Shown here: piece after piece, positions 37,335 through 47,696 of the stretch
Layout: each line of letters starts with the position of its first letter
Position numbering within the stretch: the first letter of the stretch is position 1
From: Calliopum simillimum
Taxonomy: Eukaryota > Arthropoda > Insecta > Diptera > Lauxaniidae
Assembly: GCA_951812925.1 (NCBI GenBank)
Contig: OX638370.1
Coordinates: 32,049,948-32,113,947 of the forward strand
Direction: 5' to 3'
DNA length: 64,000 bases
Position numbers and translations under genes: made by a program
Notes under the pieces: generated by a model
Database searches by the model: none
What the model saw: only the letters and a program-made list of their open reading frames with translations
What the model was told of the DNA's origin: nothing

Positions 37335-37830
37335 ACCCCTTAGGGTGCCAAATCACCCATGATATGGTGCTATATTACCCTTCGTCTCGGGTGATTGGGT
37401 ACTTTGTATAAATTAAAAAAAAATAAAAATAAAAAAATACATAAGGGTGCCATATCACTTGTGATATGGTGCCACAGCGTCACCTTAATACTACAACTAA
37501 ATTATCATTTTTGGGATAAGTAGCCTATGATATTCTTTATGGTTTTGTGCACAATCTTGTTCAACCAGAGTTCTCTAAAGTGGTACCATTGCGAAGTTAC
37601 AAAAAAAAATTTAAATTTAAATAAAATTTAAACTTTTAAAAATTTTTAAATTGAATCATCTCAAAACTAGAAAATTGGAATTATGTAGTTTTTGTATTGA
37701 GGTAACGATATCATCCTTAGTCTTGGGTGATTTGATACTTTGTATTATTTAACAAAAATTCAAAAAAAAAAAACACCTTAGGGTGCCAAATCACCCATGA
37801 TATGGTGCCATATCAGCTGCAATCTGGGGT
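37335..37830. repeat. Diverged repeat with GGTGCCAAATCACCCATGAT core
   Basis: TAGGGTGCCAAATCACCCATG occurs near 37341 and 37780. Variants occur near 37444 (GGGTGCCATATCACTTGTGA) and in reverse sense in the GATATGGTGCC parts, and GTCTTGGGTGATT/GTCTCGGGTGATTGG recurs near 37385 and 37721. The core is self-complementary in part (GGTGCCATATCAC with GTGATATGGTGCC). The unit is about 440 bp, and a related phrase occurs near 35145. Function unknown. Confidence 0.6.
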
Positions 37831-38241
37831 CATTAAAAAAAAATAACGTTTGCAGTAATGTTGATATTAGTTTAAGTATTTTTTTTTTACAGATCAACAT
37901 CAAGTATGCGAAATATCAGGAGTCTCACAACATTTCTCGGAGTTACATTATGACAAGTAAACCAGACATTTTAAGTTCCATATCGATAACTGCTCTCACT
38001 TTATTAATTTTTTTTATAGGCTGAATCATAACTGTTAGAAAGTAAAGTTTTCTGCTAGAGCTCTATTTGTCACCAAAAAGAAATTTCTGCACGGGGCCAT
38101 GCATTCCAACGGTTTTTTTGTCAACTGTTTCAAAGACAAAAAACTGCACTCTATTTGTTTTTCCTCTTTGGCGCAAATTTATATATTCAGCTCGTGGGTT
38201 TAATTTGAAAAAAATAAAACCCCACATATTTACTCTTGCAC

Positions 38242-38306
38242 AACATGACGTATGAATGATATTTAATTGATATTTGATATGGGAAAAATTGCGCATACGT
38301 CATGTT
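38242..38306. repeat. ACATGACGTATG palindromic element, copy 3
   Basis: The 13-bp arms AACATGACGTATG and CATACGTCATGTT are perfect inverted repeats around about 39 bp that start AATGATATTTAATTGATATT. It shares both arms and the GATATTTA spacer start with the elements at 32514 and 34935. Confidence 0.85.
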
Positions 38307-38566
38307 GTCACGTATTCATATTTAAAAATAATGCACACAATTGGAAAAAAATAAAATTAAAAATCAACACATAAACTACCAACATTAACACAAACACGCA
38401 CTCATACACCCTACAGAAAGAGTTAAATGAAAAGTAGAGGCATAAACATAGAGGATAGAGATAGCAATAGTATATTCAAATAGTTTGGAAGTTAAGTTAA
38501 AGTTTAAGGAGGTTTTTGAAAAAAACAATTTCTTTTAAAATTTAGACTTCTTTTTTAAATTTTTAC

Positions 38567-38681
38567 CTGAACATTTAAGCCCCTGATGGTAGATGCCGTA
38601 CAACAACGACCCGCAATGATCGCAGAATGTTGGCCCTGCATATGTGAATGGTTCGAAATGGTGAACGGTTTTTGGTGAATC
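38567..38681 (-). CDS. Pkc53E: Conventional protein kinase C, C1B-domain exon
   Basis: This 115-nt exon encodes 38 residues plus one base. It starts [17 protein letters not shown] and continues [18 protein letters not shown] and LKCS. These are the first His, the C-x2-C pair and the next Cys of the C1B zinc domain, which binds diacylglycerol and phorbol esters. The next residue would be split (G|..). The preceding exon (47547-47626) ends on a full codon (GIDS), so the phase fits. The donor is TCAG|GTAAAA. The acceptor CACCACCAG lacks a clear polypyrimidine tract but has TAACTAAC just upstream as a branch site. The residues match the Drosophila Pkc53E type and not eye-PKC. Compared with the usual KTQHNF, KTVHHF carries two changes but keeps the zinc-binding His. 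Confidence 0.94.
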
Positions 38682-38699
38682 CTGGTGGTGGTTAGTTAT

Positions 38700-40650
38700 T
38701 TGTGATTTTTTTTTTTTGTTCGGGTTTGTTGTTTGTTTTATATGAGTTTTTTTTGTTGTTGTACGAGTTGTTGTTGTTTTTATTTATTTTTTGTTTGTTG
38801 GTAATAAACGTGATTTTTTTTTTTTTGGTTTTTGGTTTTGTTGATCATTGCCATATTCATTGATTGTGGTTACGTGGTGACACGTGATCAGAGTGAAATA
38901 ACGGTGATAGTAACGAGAAAACAAGAAGAAAACAGAAAGAAAAAACACAAATCAAATGATAATTATTGGAGACGCACATGATATACCAATAGTACATACA
39001 TAGATAAATACATACACATATGTACGAGTATAATAATATATAATACAAATAAAATCTTATGTGGCTATACCTATAAAGTGTTATGTTAATGTGTTAATGT
39101 GTTTGCTAAATTGTATGTATGCATGTTTTAATGTTTGTATTATAAGCATTTGTATGTGTATTTGTTAAATGTGCAAAAAATTAGGGTTTATCCAGAAATA
39201 TGTTAAGCTTTTTTTTATATTTTGAGAAACTCTATATTTAAAACACTAAATATGGGTAATTAAAAATAAAGGAAACGTTCTGCTTAGGCATAACTTCGTT
39301 GTGCTATGTTTGAGTTTGGGCCTAAAATCAAAATTTTCTGAGTGTCTTACATGTGGACACAGAATTGTGGACATTTTTTCAAAATGAAGGGCACATTTTT
39401 AGTAGAAAACGCAAGATTTTTTGAAGAAATTTTTCTGCGTTATACTCTATTAAAGTAAGTGCACCGAATTACGGCATATTAAGGTGCTTTCTACTTTTAG
39501 CACGATTCGAAACCATGCAACTCAATTTTAAGATCGGATATATGATTTTTCATAAGGACTGTTTTTCCGGAGTCGACTAATTCTATACTTGAACATCATA
39601 ACCCTTAAATTATGACTATTCTTTATCTTGATATGATGTCCTTTTAGTGGTTATAGGGAAGCACAGTGGTTACTAAAAATTGCATTAATTTTAATAATTC
39701 ATTCAATTTACTCAATTTAATTGACGTTAATAACCGAGTTATGTACTTATTAAAAAATTTTGGGATATATTGTCCCAACCGGTTCGAAAGGGTTAAAAAT
39801 ATTTGAAAATGTGTTTAGTTTCCTTATGTTTCAATAAAAAGGAAAAACTGACGGAATTATGTACTGTCCCGTAATTCGGTACATTTACCTTATGTACTTA
39901 CACAAGCCCAGATAAAATGTCCACCAAAACACAGCTATAATAAACCAATTGCCCTATTCCCGATGATATTTATAAATGCATGTATCTAGACTCATTCATC
40001 CCTGTCCAACATATTCAGAGATAAGGAGAATTTTGTGTTTTGGGCATGTTGTATGTCCAATAGACCGTAATAGAAAAAAGTCTACAGTACACTATTAAAT
40101 CCAATGCAATTTCAAAATAATTTTTTTTTTTTGACCGAACGAAGCGCTCAAGCATTTACATTTTTCGTTATATCTTCGGAATTTGTGGTCCGATCTTAAA
40201 ATTTGATGTATAAATTTTTTTGCTCCGTAGATCATTGGCATCAATTGTCTCGTTTCAGTGCTTACCCACCAGACCTTAGTTTCTACCATACTAGTGAACC
40301 ACCTTAATGACAGAAAACTAAACTTTACCGAAGAAAGTATTTCGATTATTCCATAAAAACTTTTTTAAAAAAATTTTTTAAACTTTTTTCCGAATATCCC
40401 GGGCGAAGCCGAAGGAATTTCGAACCAAAGTTTGTCCTTAAACTTCAACAGATAATATATATTATGAGATTTTCCAAAAACTGAGAACATTTTGAAATAA
40501 AATGTATTATAAAATCTAACCAGGCAAAATATCTTTGAGCAAACAAATCATGCAAATCGGATAAATGGTTCACAGTTATGAAGAAACAGTTGGCCATTGG
40601 AAAATTTTTTCATTGATTATATAGAACGTATCAGATAGTAAAAGTCAAGT
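38700..40650. other. AT-rich intronic DNA of the PKC gene
   Basis: No further exon or element was recognised. T/G-rich low-complexity tracts lie near 38708-38835. Confidence 0.45.
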
Positions 40651-40655
40651 AAATT

Positions 40656-40789
40656 GTGACACTTATGACACAATGTGACATTTAAGACACAATGTGACAC
40701 TTATGATACAATGTGACACTTATGATACAATGTGACACTTATGACACAATGTGACACTTATGACACAATGTTACACTTATGACATAAAA
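40656..40789. repeat. 19-bp minisatellite, about 7 units
   Basis: The unit TGTGACACTTATGACACAA repeats about seven times with a few substitutions (TTAAGACAC, GATACAA, TTACACTT). Single diverged units occur nearby: GCATGACACTTAG near 40924, CGTGACACTTATGACAAT near 41073, and CGTGACACTTTTGACAAT near 43082. Confidence 0.95.
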
Positions 40790-41189
40790 AACACTAATGA
40801 AATACTAAATATTGTAGTAGTTTTTAACATATTCATTTGTTGCGTTTTTTCATTAAGCCCGGCAACAGAGTAACTCTTTCAGATCGTGGTTTTGTGATAT
40901 CTTTTTCTTAAAAAACATAAAACGCATGACACTTAGACTGTGACACCAATGAAATTTTGCTACATTCTGTGTATTTTTATAAAGTCAGCCTATATTTATA
41001 ATAATGCAGCATTTGAAATTAACAATTTTATGTAAATTGGATAGTTAATTTATATGCTTTCGATTTTTGCGACGTGACACTTATGACAATGATTTATTAC
41101 TAAGAACACTTTTTATCTACCACTGATCTGAAATTTAATGTTTAAATATTAAAATTTTTCTAATACTTCGATAAAACAGTAACATTATC

Positions 41190-42870
41190 ACGTGATATAT
41201 ATGGGACATTCTTTTACAAATCGTACACCTTTTTTTTCGTTACAATTCAGATTTAGGTCAAAATTTTTTTTTAAGTTAAGGAAGCAAAATAAAAAGACAC
41301 GTATTTCGGTATTTGGCTGTAAAAAATTTTTTTACATAAATATGATTATTGACAATATCAATGGTTTTCCCTATTCTTCAATACGTTAAATTCATTATCT
41401 CTTGTTCTATTGATCGTATCGTTACAATCTTTTTTTTATTCTTCACTTCAAGAATTCAGCTGCAAAAAATAAATGTCATTGATAAACTTAATTGTTTATT
41501 TATAAAAAATAATAACAAATTAATCATTCAATCGACATTTTAATGCCGACCCCCACAACTTATTTAATAAAAAAAAATTGATTTGTAATCCTTATGTTTT
41601 GCTTTAAAAATATTGGAAGGAATGAAAGTGGGGTCTTCATTAGATCAAGAGCAATTAAATGTTTTTCAGCGCGCGTCATGCGTCACGCGGCGCGCCACGC
41701 GAGCGGTACGACTCTTCGTGCATTCAGAAACTTATTTTACACTATTTTAATTTTTTGCTTTCATCAATTCGCCCCTTGGTATTGTTTTAAATTATTCAAT
41801 TATAAAGAAATATTGCTAAAACCCTTTTTCTCTACATAAAAAATATTTCTAGTTTCGACTTAATAACAAACATGATCATGCAATCGGAATATTATGTTTC
41901 TTATTGCAAACTTTGTTCTGCAGACATGAAATTAAACATACCTCAACGTTTTTTTCACATTCATTGTTGATCTCACTGTCGCGATTGACTTTTGGTAAAT
42001 TGCGACGGCACGTATCGCAAATTCTTTGCTCAAGAGACTCTGTTGTGGTCGTCACATTTAATGACAACAAATGCTCCCTTTGGACTTTTCTCAGTGATTT
42101 GTGATTTCGCGTTGTTGGATGAGGATTCAAATTAAAAGGATTGAAACATCTATCCGTTCGAATATTAGACCCTTTCAATGATTTCGGTACTTTCGGCATT
42201 TTCACTTTGGAAATTATTAATTCAACGTATATCTTAGTTAAAACTACTTCAGGAAGTAACTGTCTTGCACGAACGACGCTCTGAACAATAAAGTGCGTCA
42301 GTGTCCGGCTCGCTACAGGATAGAACACGTTCAGACTTGACGCTGCGCGGCGCGCGCATCACATGCTACCGCAGCGCGCTCGATATTATTTTATATCTCG
42401 ATACCTAACGGAGACCCCACTTTTATCTAAAGTGTTTTTTCTTCGTAATAACTTAAATAACAAATTTGTAATTTTTCTAGATGTATACGTTTTGGGGGTC
42501 AGCTCGAAAACATCAAATAAACAATTAAATTGTTAATAATTTTTTTTCTAAACAAATGAAAAAAATTTCAAGTAGAAAACTCGAAAGGCAACATTAATAC
42601 CTATTAAATAAAAAAAAAATTATGATCCTGTGACTACTGGAAGCGGAAATATCATATTTCATAGGTAGAAAAAACAAATGGAAAACGAAATTTCGAGAAA
42701 ATAATATTTCCACGAAGAATTTTTTTGGGGTAAAATCCTTTTACACGTGTTCAATAAATTCTGCCATAAAATCTGGAAACAAATTTTGATTCGATTTTGA
42801 GGTATGAAAAAAAATTTTCCCTCGAATCCGTGCGATTTGTAAAAGAATGTCCCATATATGTAAAGAGCGA
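41190..42870. mobile_element. Inverted-repeat element with CpG-rich arms
   Basis: Blocks on the left recur inverted on the right in the mirror order. ATATATGGGACATTCTTTTA is at 41196 and, reversed, near 42840-42862. GACCCCC is at about 41548 and near 42497. AAAGTGGGGTCT is at 41627 and near 42413. A CpG-rich block (GCGCGCGTCATGCGTCACGC near 41670) faces GCGCGGCGCGCGCATCACAT near 42345. Arm identity is patchy, so this is old or a pair of diverged elements. Between the arms lies a minus-strand exon-like frame (41942-42199). True ends and target duplications were not fixed. Confidence 0.65.
41942..42199 (-). CDS. Exon-like frame with a C-x2-C zinc-finger-like motif
   Basis: From ATG at 42199 it encodes about 86 residues starting MPKVPKSLKGSNIRTDRCFN, and it contains PFNLNPHPTTRNHKSLRKV and ICDTCRRNLPKV. 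It ends at a good splice donor (GTTGAG|GTATGTTTAA) at 41942/41941; without splicing the frame runs on to 41876. The spacing of C-F-N-P-F and I-C-x-x-C resembles the N-terminal region I recall in a large family of unnamed, multicopy arthropod proteins. It may be the same broad family as the decayed gene at 16840-17600, where the N-terminus is missing, but this is uncertain. The CpG-rich arm upstream could act as a promoter. No second exon was identified. It may be an upstream exon of a transposon gene. Confidence 0.45.
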
Positions 42871-44576
42871 AAAATAAAAAAAAACTGCTTGAGCAGATAA
42901 AAACTTGAAGTTGAGAGGCACATGTTTGTCCTACTTTCAGACAATGAACTCAACTGAAGTTACGAATTTTTTATTTTTTTCTAAGAATGGAAGTTTTAAT
43001 TGAACGAAAAACATTATATGCATTACATATTCAATTGAAATATCGATTCAGCTCATTTGAGAGTATTATAAGTGTGGAGAACGTGACACTTTTGACAATT
43101 TGCTTGATGTTTTGCTTGACTTATTACCTGATTTATTTTGCATGATTTTTTTTCTATTTTTTTAAGAAAAATACATCGCGAGTATTATTTTTTGGTGAAG
43201 GACATGAAGGATTTTTAATGACCCATAGTTATTCCATCCAGATATGAGTTTCAGAAAATCTACGCTTAAGCCATTCAAGTGCAATGTCTTTCTTAGCTAA
43301 ACAATCATTTCAAGGTACACCCTAATCTATTTGTTTGTTTAACATATATTTTAATAGTTATTAGAAAAGTTTATATGCAATCAGCAGTATAAGTTTGTTT
43401 GTGCGTATGTATGTTTGTTATATTGGTAAATACGAGTATACGAGTACACATATTTATTTTTTATGTGAGTTTTATGTGCTGAGTTGCATTCAGCTTAACC
43501 ACGTATGTTTAATGATCCATACGTGGCCATTCAATTTCGCATTGTTGCATGAAGTAGCAAAGAAATAACACTCTAAGCTGCTGTTGAGTAACATTTATCT
43601 AAATTTAAAGAACTAACATATCTCATTTGAGCTAACATATTTAGTTTCGTAATTTTTATATAGTCGCTTAAGACTTAGATCATAAAATGAAGGCATTATT
43701 ATTAGTAGAAATTGAAGAAATTTACGAGAATTCCATAAATGCTTGGTACATCGTCAATAAATAAATTTTTTTAAATTTAACAAAATTCAAAGAGGCTTAT
43801 AAAATACTAAATTTACTATATAGTAACTTGTTGTCTTGAGTTTTCCCAATTATTAACTTAAATTTTATCTTTCTTGCTGCAAAGCACAGTTTTAAAAGAA
43901 AAAATTACAAAAATAGAAAATTAAAATCAAAAAACCTTTTTCATCGTCAACGTTTTCAAACATAAAATATTGATTGGAAAAGTTTTTGTCAGCTTTCAGC
44001 AACAATGTGTGTCAACTTTTTTTCTTTCCACAACTTGTTGCTGTCAAGCTTTAACTAATGCCTGTGAAATTCTCTGACAAAAAAACTACCCTTTATTGAG
44101 TGTATATATGTATTTTTGATGTATAAACTTTACTGCATGTGAAATATATTCTTTAACTTTATTTTATTTAAGTTAACACATTTCATGCGTCAATGTTGAC
44201 ATCGCACTTCATTTGTTAATTTACATTTACACTCTTCACTGTATGCAAACTTTTTACATACATGTATATTTTTACATATATGTATATTTCCGTTGTTTTT
44301 GTTCTCTATTTTTATTATCCTTATAATTTTAGTTTTGCTAAAATTTTCAAAGTTTTCCATATGCTAAACCACAAAAAAAAAATACTCAACCAAAATGTGA
44401 ATAGAGTGGAACGTATTAATAAAGACTAAACTTGTTTAAAGATTTCAGAATCAAATGTTGTCTTATGGTTATCAGTTAAAATGTTAGAAATTAAAATGTC
44501 AGTTATATATAACTGACTATAATAACTTTAAGCCTATTGCAGTAAAAACAATAAATTGTTCATACAGTTTACTTTT
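42871..44576. other. AT-rich intronic DNA of the PKC gene
   Basis: No gene was recognised. A perfect 9-bp stem, CCACGTATG...CATACGTGG, with a 10-bp loop lies at 43499-43526. Confidence 0.45.
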
Positions 44577-44650
44577 AGCTTACTATATGAGCTTTCTAAG
44601 AGTGTATTTACTTTATACCTTTAAAGCTGATATTTTCATTTTTTTTTGGA
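44577..44650. mobile_element. Left fragment of the 51.1-kb MITE family
   Basis: AGCTTACTATATGAGCTTTC and the following AAGCTGATATTTTC phrase match the left end of the element at 51096-51605. The match stops at about 44650, where GC-richer DNA begins. The right part of the same element type resumes at 46558. Confidence 0.6.
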
Positions 44651-46550
44651 GAAACCCAGCAGAAGACAGTGTCAGTTAGCAGTCTCTCTTGTTTCGTAGT
44701 GGGTAGGGTTGTGGAGAAGATTGTCTCTTTTACAACTCAGAAGGGAGGCAATGGATTGGTCTGGTCCAGCCTTTCTAACCTTGTGTTGTGCACGGCCGGT
44801 TATAAAGGTTGTCGTAGTTGTGGACTGAATGGTCGCAATAGAGGCGAAAGATGGTGACGCATGGGGTGGTGGAGGATCTAGGTCCTCCCCACCCAGGTTG
44901 TCGAAAGATGGTGAATCATGTGATGATGGTGGGCCGGCCCTGACCTACCATCACCCAGTTATCTGATCAGACAATCCTGATCTCCCGCCGCCACAAATGC
45001 TGGTAGAAGTTGTTTAATCGATGGATCTGAAGGCGCAGTCTTATATGGTATAGAAGATTGATTGGTGATTAAACGTTGGTTAACAGGAGGTTAACGGGAG
45101 AGTATGCTGTTGGCTAGACATTGTCCCATGTCTGGCCGCAAGCAGCCTGCTGCATCCCAGCGGCAACCCCTGATAATAGTATTTAGCGGTGACATTGTTG
45201 GCCGCAGTGTCGCTGTCAGCTACCTGCCAAAGCGGGAAGGGGAAGGATGTGACTTTTGGAGAGATGAGGGTTTTTCCCTTTTATCCCAATTGTCAAGCTA
45301 CGCATATGGCAAAGTGGTAAAAAGCATTCCAAGACAGAATTTTGAGGGTTTTTCTGAGAAATCTGCACTTGGTAACGTGTTCCTACGATCCATAGTAAGT
45401 CGAGTCGTACATGATAAAGTGGCCATAGCAACCTTGGGTAGAACTACTTCTCCCAAGAAAGTCTTGAACTTTTTTAAAGGGAGGGATGCACCAAGAAACG
45501 TGCTCCCGCAACCCGTAATAAATTGACATGGGTGATTAATTAGCCCCAGGTGGATCAGAGTCATACGAACAGTAGCGTATTGCTACGAAATATGACCAGA
45601 GATTATTCGGGTATCACGAGATATTCCAACTGACTATTGGGATGGCCCTTTGGGAAGTTTTGTGGTGGCTGTGATTTGGGGTTACCGGACATAATCCCAA
45701 CGGACATAATCCCCATTTCGTAAATGGGGATTATGTCCGAAAATTTTTCGGTCATAATCCCCATTTTGGCCATGGGGGTTATGTCCGCAAATTTTTCGGA
45801 CATAATCCCAATGGGGGTTATGTCCGAAAAATTTAATTAAGATTGAACAAAATTTTTGCAATAATCCATTTAAAAAATTTATATAGTGTTGGATGTTATA
45901 GACTGATCCGCGGCCGAAGGCCGCCGCGAAGCCGGTGTTGGATTTTTGGGAGTTTTAAATCCTGAGCTGCGGCCACAGGCCGCCCACTTACCCCTACCCT
46001 TATGTAAAATTACTGTGGAATTTTTGGGAGTTGTAAATCCTGAGCTGCTTCTGTGGTCAATAACAAAATATCGTTATGGGGACTATGTCCGTTTTTTCCT
46101 GGGGATTATGTCCGAAATACTTGTGGACATAATCCCCATTGAAAAAATGGGGATTATGTCCGAATAACTTGCGGACATAATCCCCATATCGTGAATGGGG
46201 ATTATGTCCGTGGGGATTATGTCACGGCACCGTGATTTGGACCTAAATCGCAGGAAGAATTTGTAAGCTCGTTGTAGGGTAGCATTCACAACCGTGTGCC
46301 ATGACCCAAAGAATGGCAGAGGTTTAGATAGTCCTCATTTCCCTACCATTGGAAGGAATTGTGTCTAATCGTATGGTTCTAAAAATGGAAACCAACTATC
46401 GGCATTATGATGATGGATGGCTGCGCTGTCCGTCGTGCACTAGACCGTGTGTGAAGAACACCGTGAGATTAAGCCATCATGGCAGGTGCTCATGCTAAGC
46501 ACAAGAGACTTCTTCAAGAAGAATAACATGTGAGTTGTTACATAAAAGTA
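44651..46550. mobile_element. GC-richer inserted block, type unknown
   Basis: Base composition changes sharply from AT-rich to near-balanced at about 44650 and back at about 46550. The block contains small near-palindromes (CCACCCAGG near 44890, TAGGTCAGGGCCGGCCCACC-type around 44932-44955) and a 140-codon frame at 45104-45526 with no recognised domain. It also contains the alternating hairpin array at 45688-46225, and a CATGACCCAAAGAATGGCAG region near 46299. Its flanks are the two halves of one MITE family, so it most likely inserted into a MITE copy. I recognise no transposase, reverse transcriptase or host gene, so the element type is open. Confidence 0.5.
45688..46225. repeat. Array of alternating hairpins, motif CGGACATAATCCCCA
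   Basis: Fourteen copies of GGACATAATCCCC or its reverse complement GGGGATTATGTCC occur in two clusters (45688-45826 and 46077-46225). Within clusters they mostly alternate in orientation and sit about 24 bp apart: 45702, 45726, 45750, 45774, 45797; then 46101, 46125, 46149, 46173, 46197. Each adjacent pair is therefore a near-perfect hairpin. The 250 bp between the clusters contain CCGCGGCCGAAGGCCGCCGC and two TTTTTGGGAGTT(T/G)TAAATCC phrases. Confidence 0.95.
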
Positions 46551-46557
46551 TTTTGTC

Positions 46558-46762
46558 TGACCGCAAATCAAAAAATTAGTATGACCAGTGTACTACCAAA
46601 TTAAAGGAAATTTAAAAAGAATTCAAACAAAGATTTTAAAATTGTATGTTAATACGACCTTTTTTTATACTTAAATGCCCGCCAAAGTTTAAAAATAAGA
46701 AAAAAATTGATAATATCAACTTCAAAGGTCTAGAACTTTGCGAAAAACTTTTTATTTAAAAG
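46558..46762. mobile_element. Right fragment of the 51.1-kb MITE family
   Basis: CAGTGTACTACCAAATTAA, then AATGCCCGCCAAAGTTTAAA, then ATATCAACTTCAAAGGTCTA align with the right inverted arm of the element at 51096-51605. Together with 44577-44650 this looks like one MITE split by the block between them. Confidence 0.6.
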
Positions 46763-47546
46763 AACTGCGGAAAAAAATAATTTTCTTTAATAATCAAGAT
46801 CCACCCTATTACACATTCTATATTATTTAACAAACGCCAGTGACTTTGTTTGTAAGTTCATGATAACATTTTGCTCTGTTGTTGTCGAAAAAAAAAAAAA
46901 AAAAACTTCTGACAGCAACATTGAAATGTTGCAAAATGAAAAACCCACAAAGGACAACTGTAATTATTTTTCAACATAATATTTTATGCACACATACAGA
47001 CAAATGTGCTGAAATTCACACATATTCACAAAATGTGCAAACGAGCGTTTGTAAACAAATGTCTATTTAGTGTGGTGTATTTTCGTAAATTTAATTTATT
47101 TAAAAAGTTTTCTTTTAAAAAACTAATTAATGCCAAAAAGCACAAAAATAAAAACAGCTGAAAGCAGTTTTTTTTTTCGAAAATAATGCACTTATTTTAC
47201 AGAATACTCAACTTAATTATAAATGCGAGCATTTAGCTTATGTACCATATAAGTATGCAACATTTTTTTTTCAACACATAACTCACATAAATAAAGCACA
47301 GCAAATGTGCGCTTTTGGCGTTTTTGATATGCCTTTTAGTTTTTATCATAAATGTATTGATGTGTGTTTGTATGAAATGTTTATATATGCGTGTATGTAA
47401 GCATGTGTACGTATTTATATAACCATGGTTGTTTAAATATATAAATGTATGCTGTATGTTCATGTTTCTTCTTGCCAATGTATTTATTGTCCTAATTTCT
47501 TTGTATTTCTTGTTTGAAAAGTTTTCTTGAATAAATTCAAACTTAC
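46763..47546. other. AT-rich intronic DNA of the PKC gene
   Basis: No gene or element was recognised between the MITE fragment and the PKC exon. Confidence 0.45.
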
Positions 47547-47626
47547 GGAATCAATTCCTTTGTCTTTGCCGGGGCATATGAATGTGACATATTCATGACA
47601 ACGTTTGTGTACCACATAAGAGCAAA
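47547..47626 (-). CDS. Pkc53E: Conventional protein kinase C, end of C1A-domain exon
   Basis: This is an 80-nt exon. The acceptor is CAATTACAG|TTTGCTC and the donor is GATTCC|GTAAGT. With the last base of the micro-exon it encodes V, C and then [18 protein letters not shown], and ends KDKGIDS. It supplies the last zinc ligands of the C1A domain: Cys, His, Cys and the final Cys of ICPG. The [16 protein letters not shown] wording is that of Drosophila Pkc53E; inaC has a different sequence here. It lies 70 bp downstream of the micro-exon and 8.9 kb upstream of the C1B exon, in the order expected on the minus strand. Confidence 0.96.
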
Positions 47627-47696
47627 CTGTAATTGAATATACAAATAATTTGAATTATTTGTTGAGAAATTATTTATAAAATTAAAAAATACATAC
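47627..47696 (-). other. Pkc53E: 70-nt intron of the PKC gene
   Basis: It runs from GTATGTATTTTT to TTCAATTACAG on the minus strand. This is a typical short fly intron and stands in contrast to the multi-kilobase introns on both sides. Confidence 0.93.

Noticed and set aside
1..38560. PKC C2-domain and kinase exons downstream of the C1B exon
   Set aside because: No minus-strand sequence resembling CDMNVHARC, DPNGLSDPYVK or kinase motifs was found by eye; a small exon of about 130 nt could still be missed.
45104..45526. 140-codon frame as a real gene
   Set aside because: No recognisable domain, no splice or promoter support, and overlapping frames on the other strand are equally open; it is mentioned only within the GC-richer block.
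45688..46225. CRISPR array
   Set aside because: Regular spacing is present, but repeats alternate in orientation, spacers are only about 10 bp, and the DNA is plainly animal.
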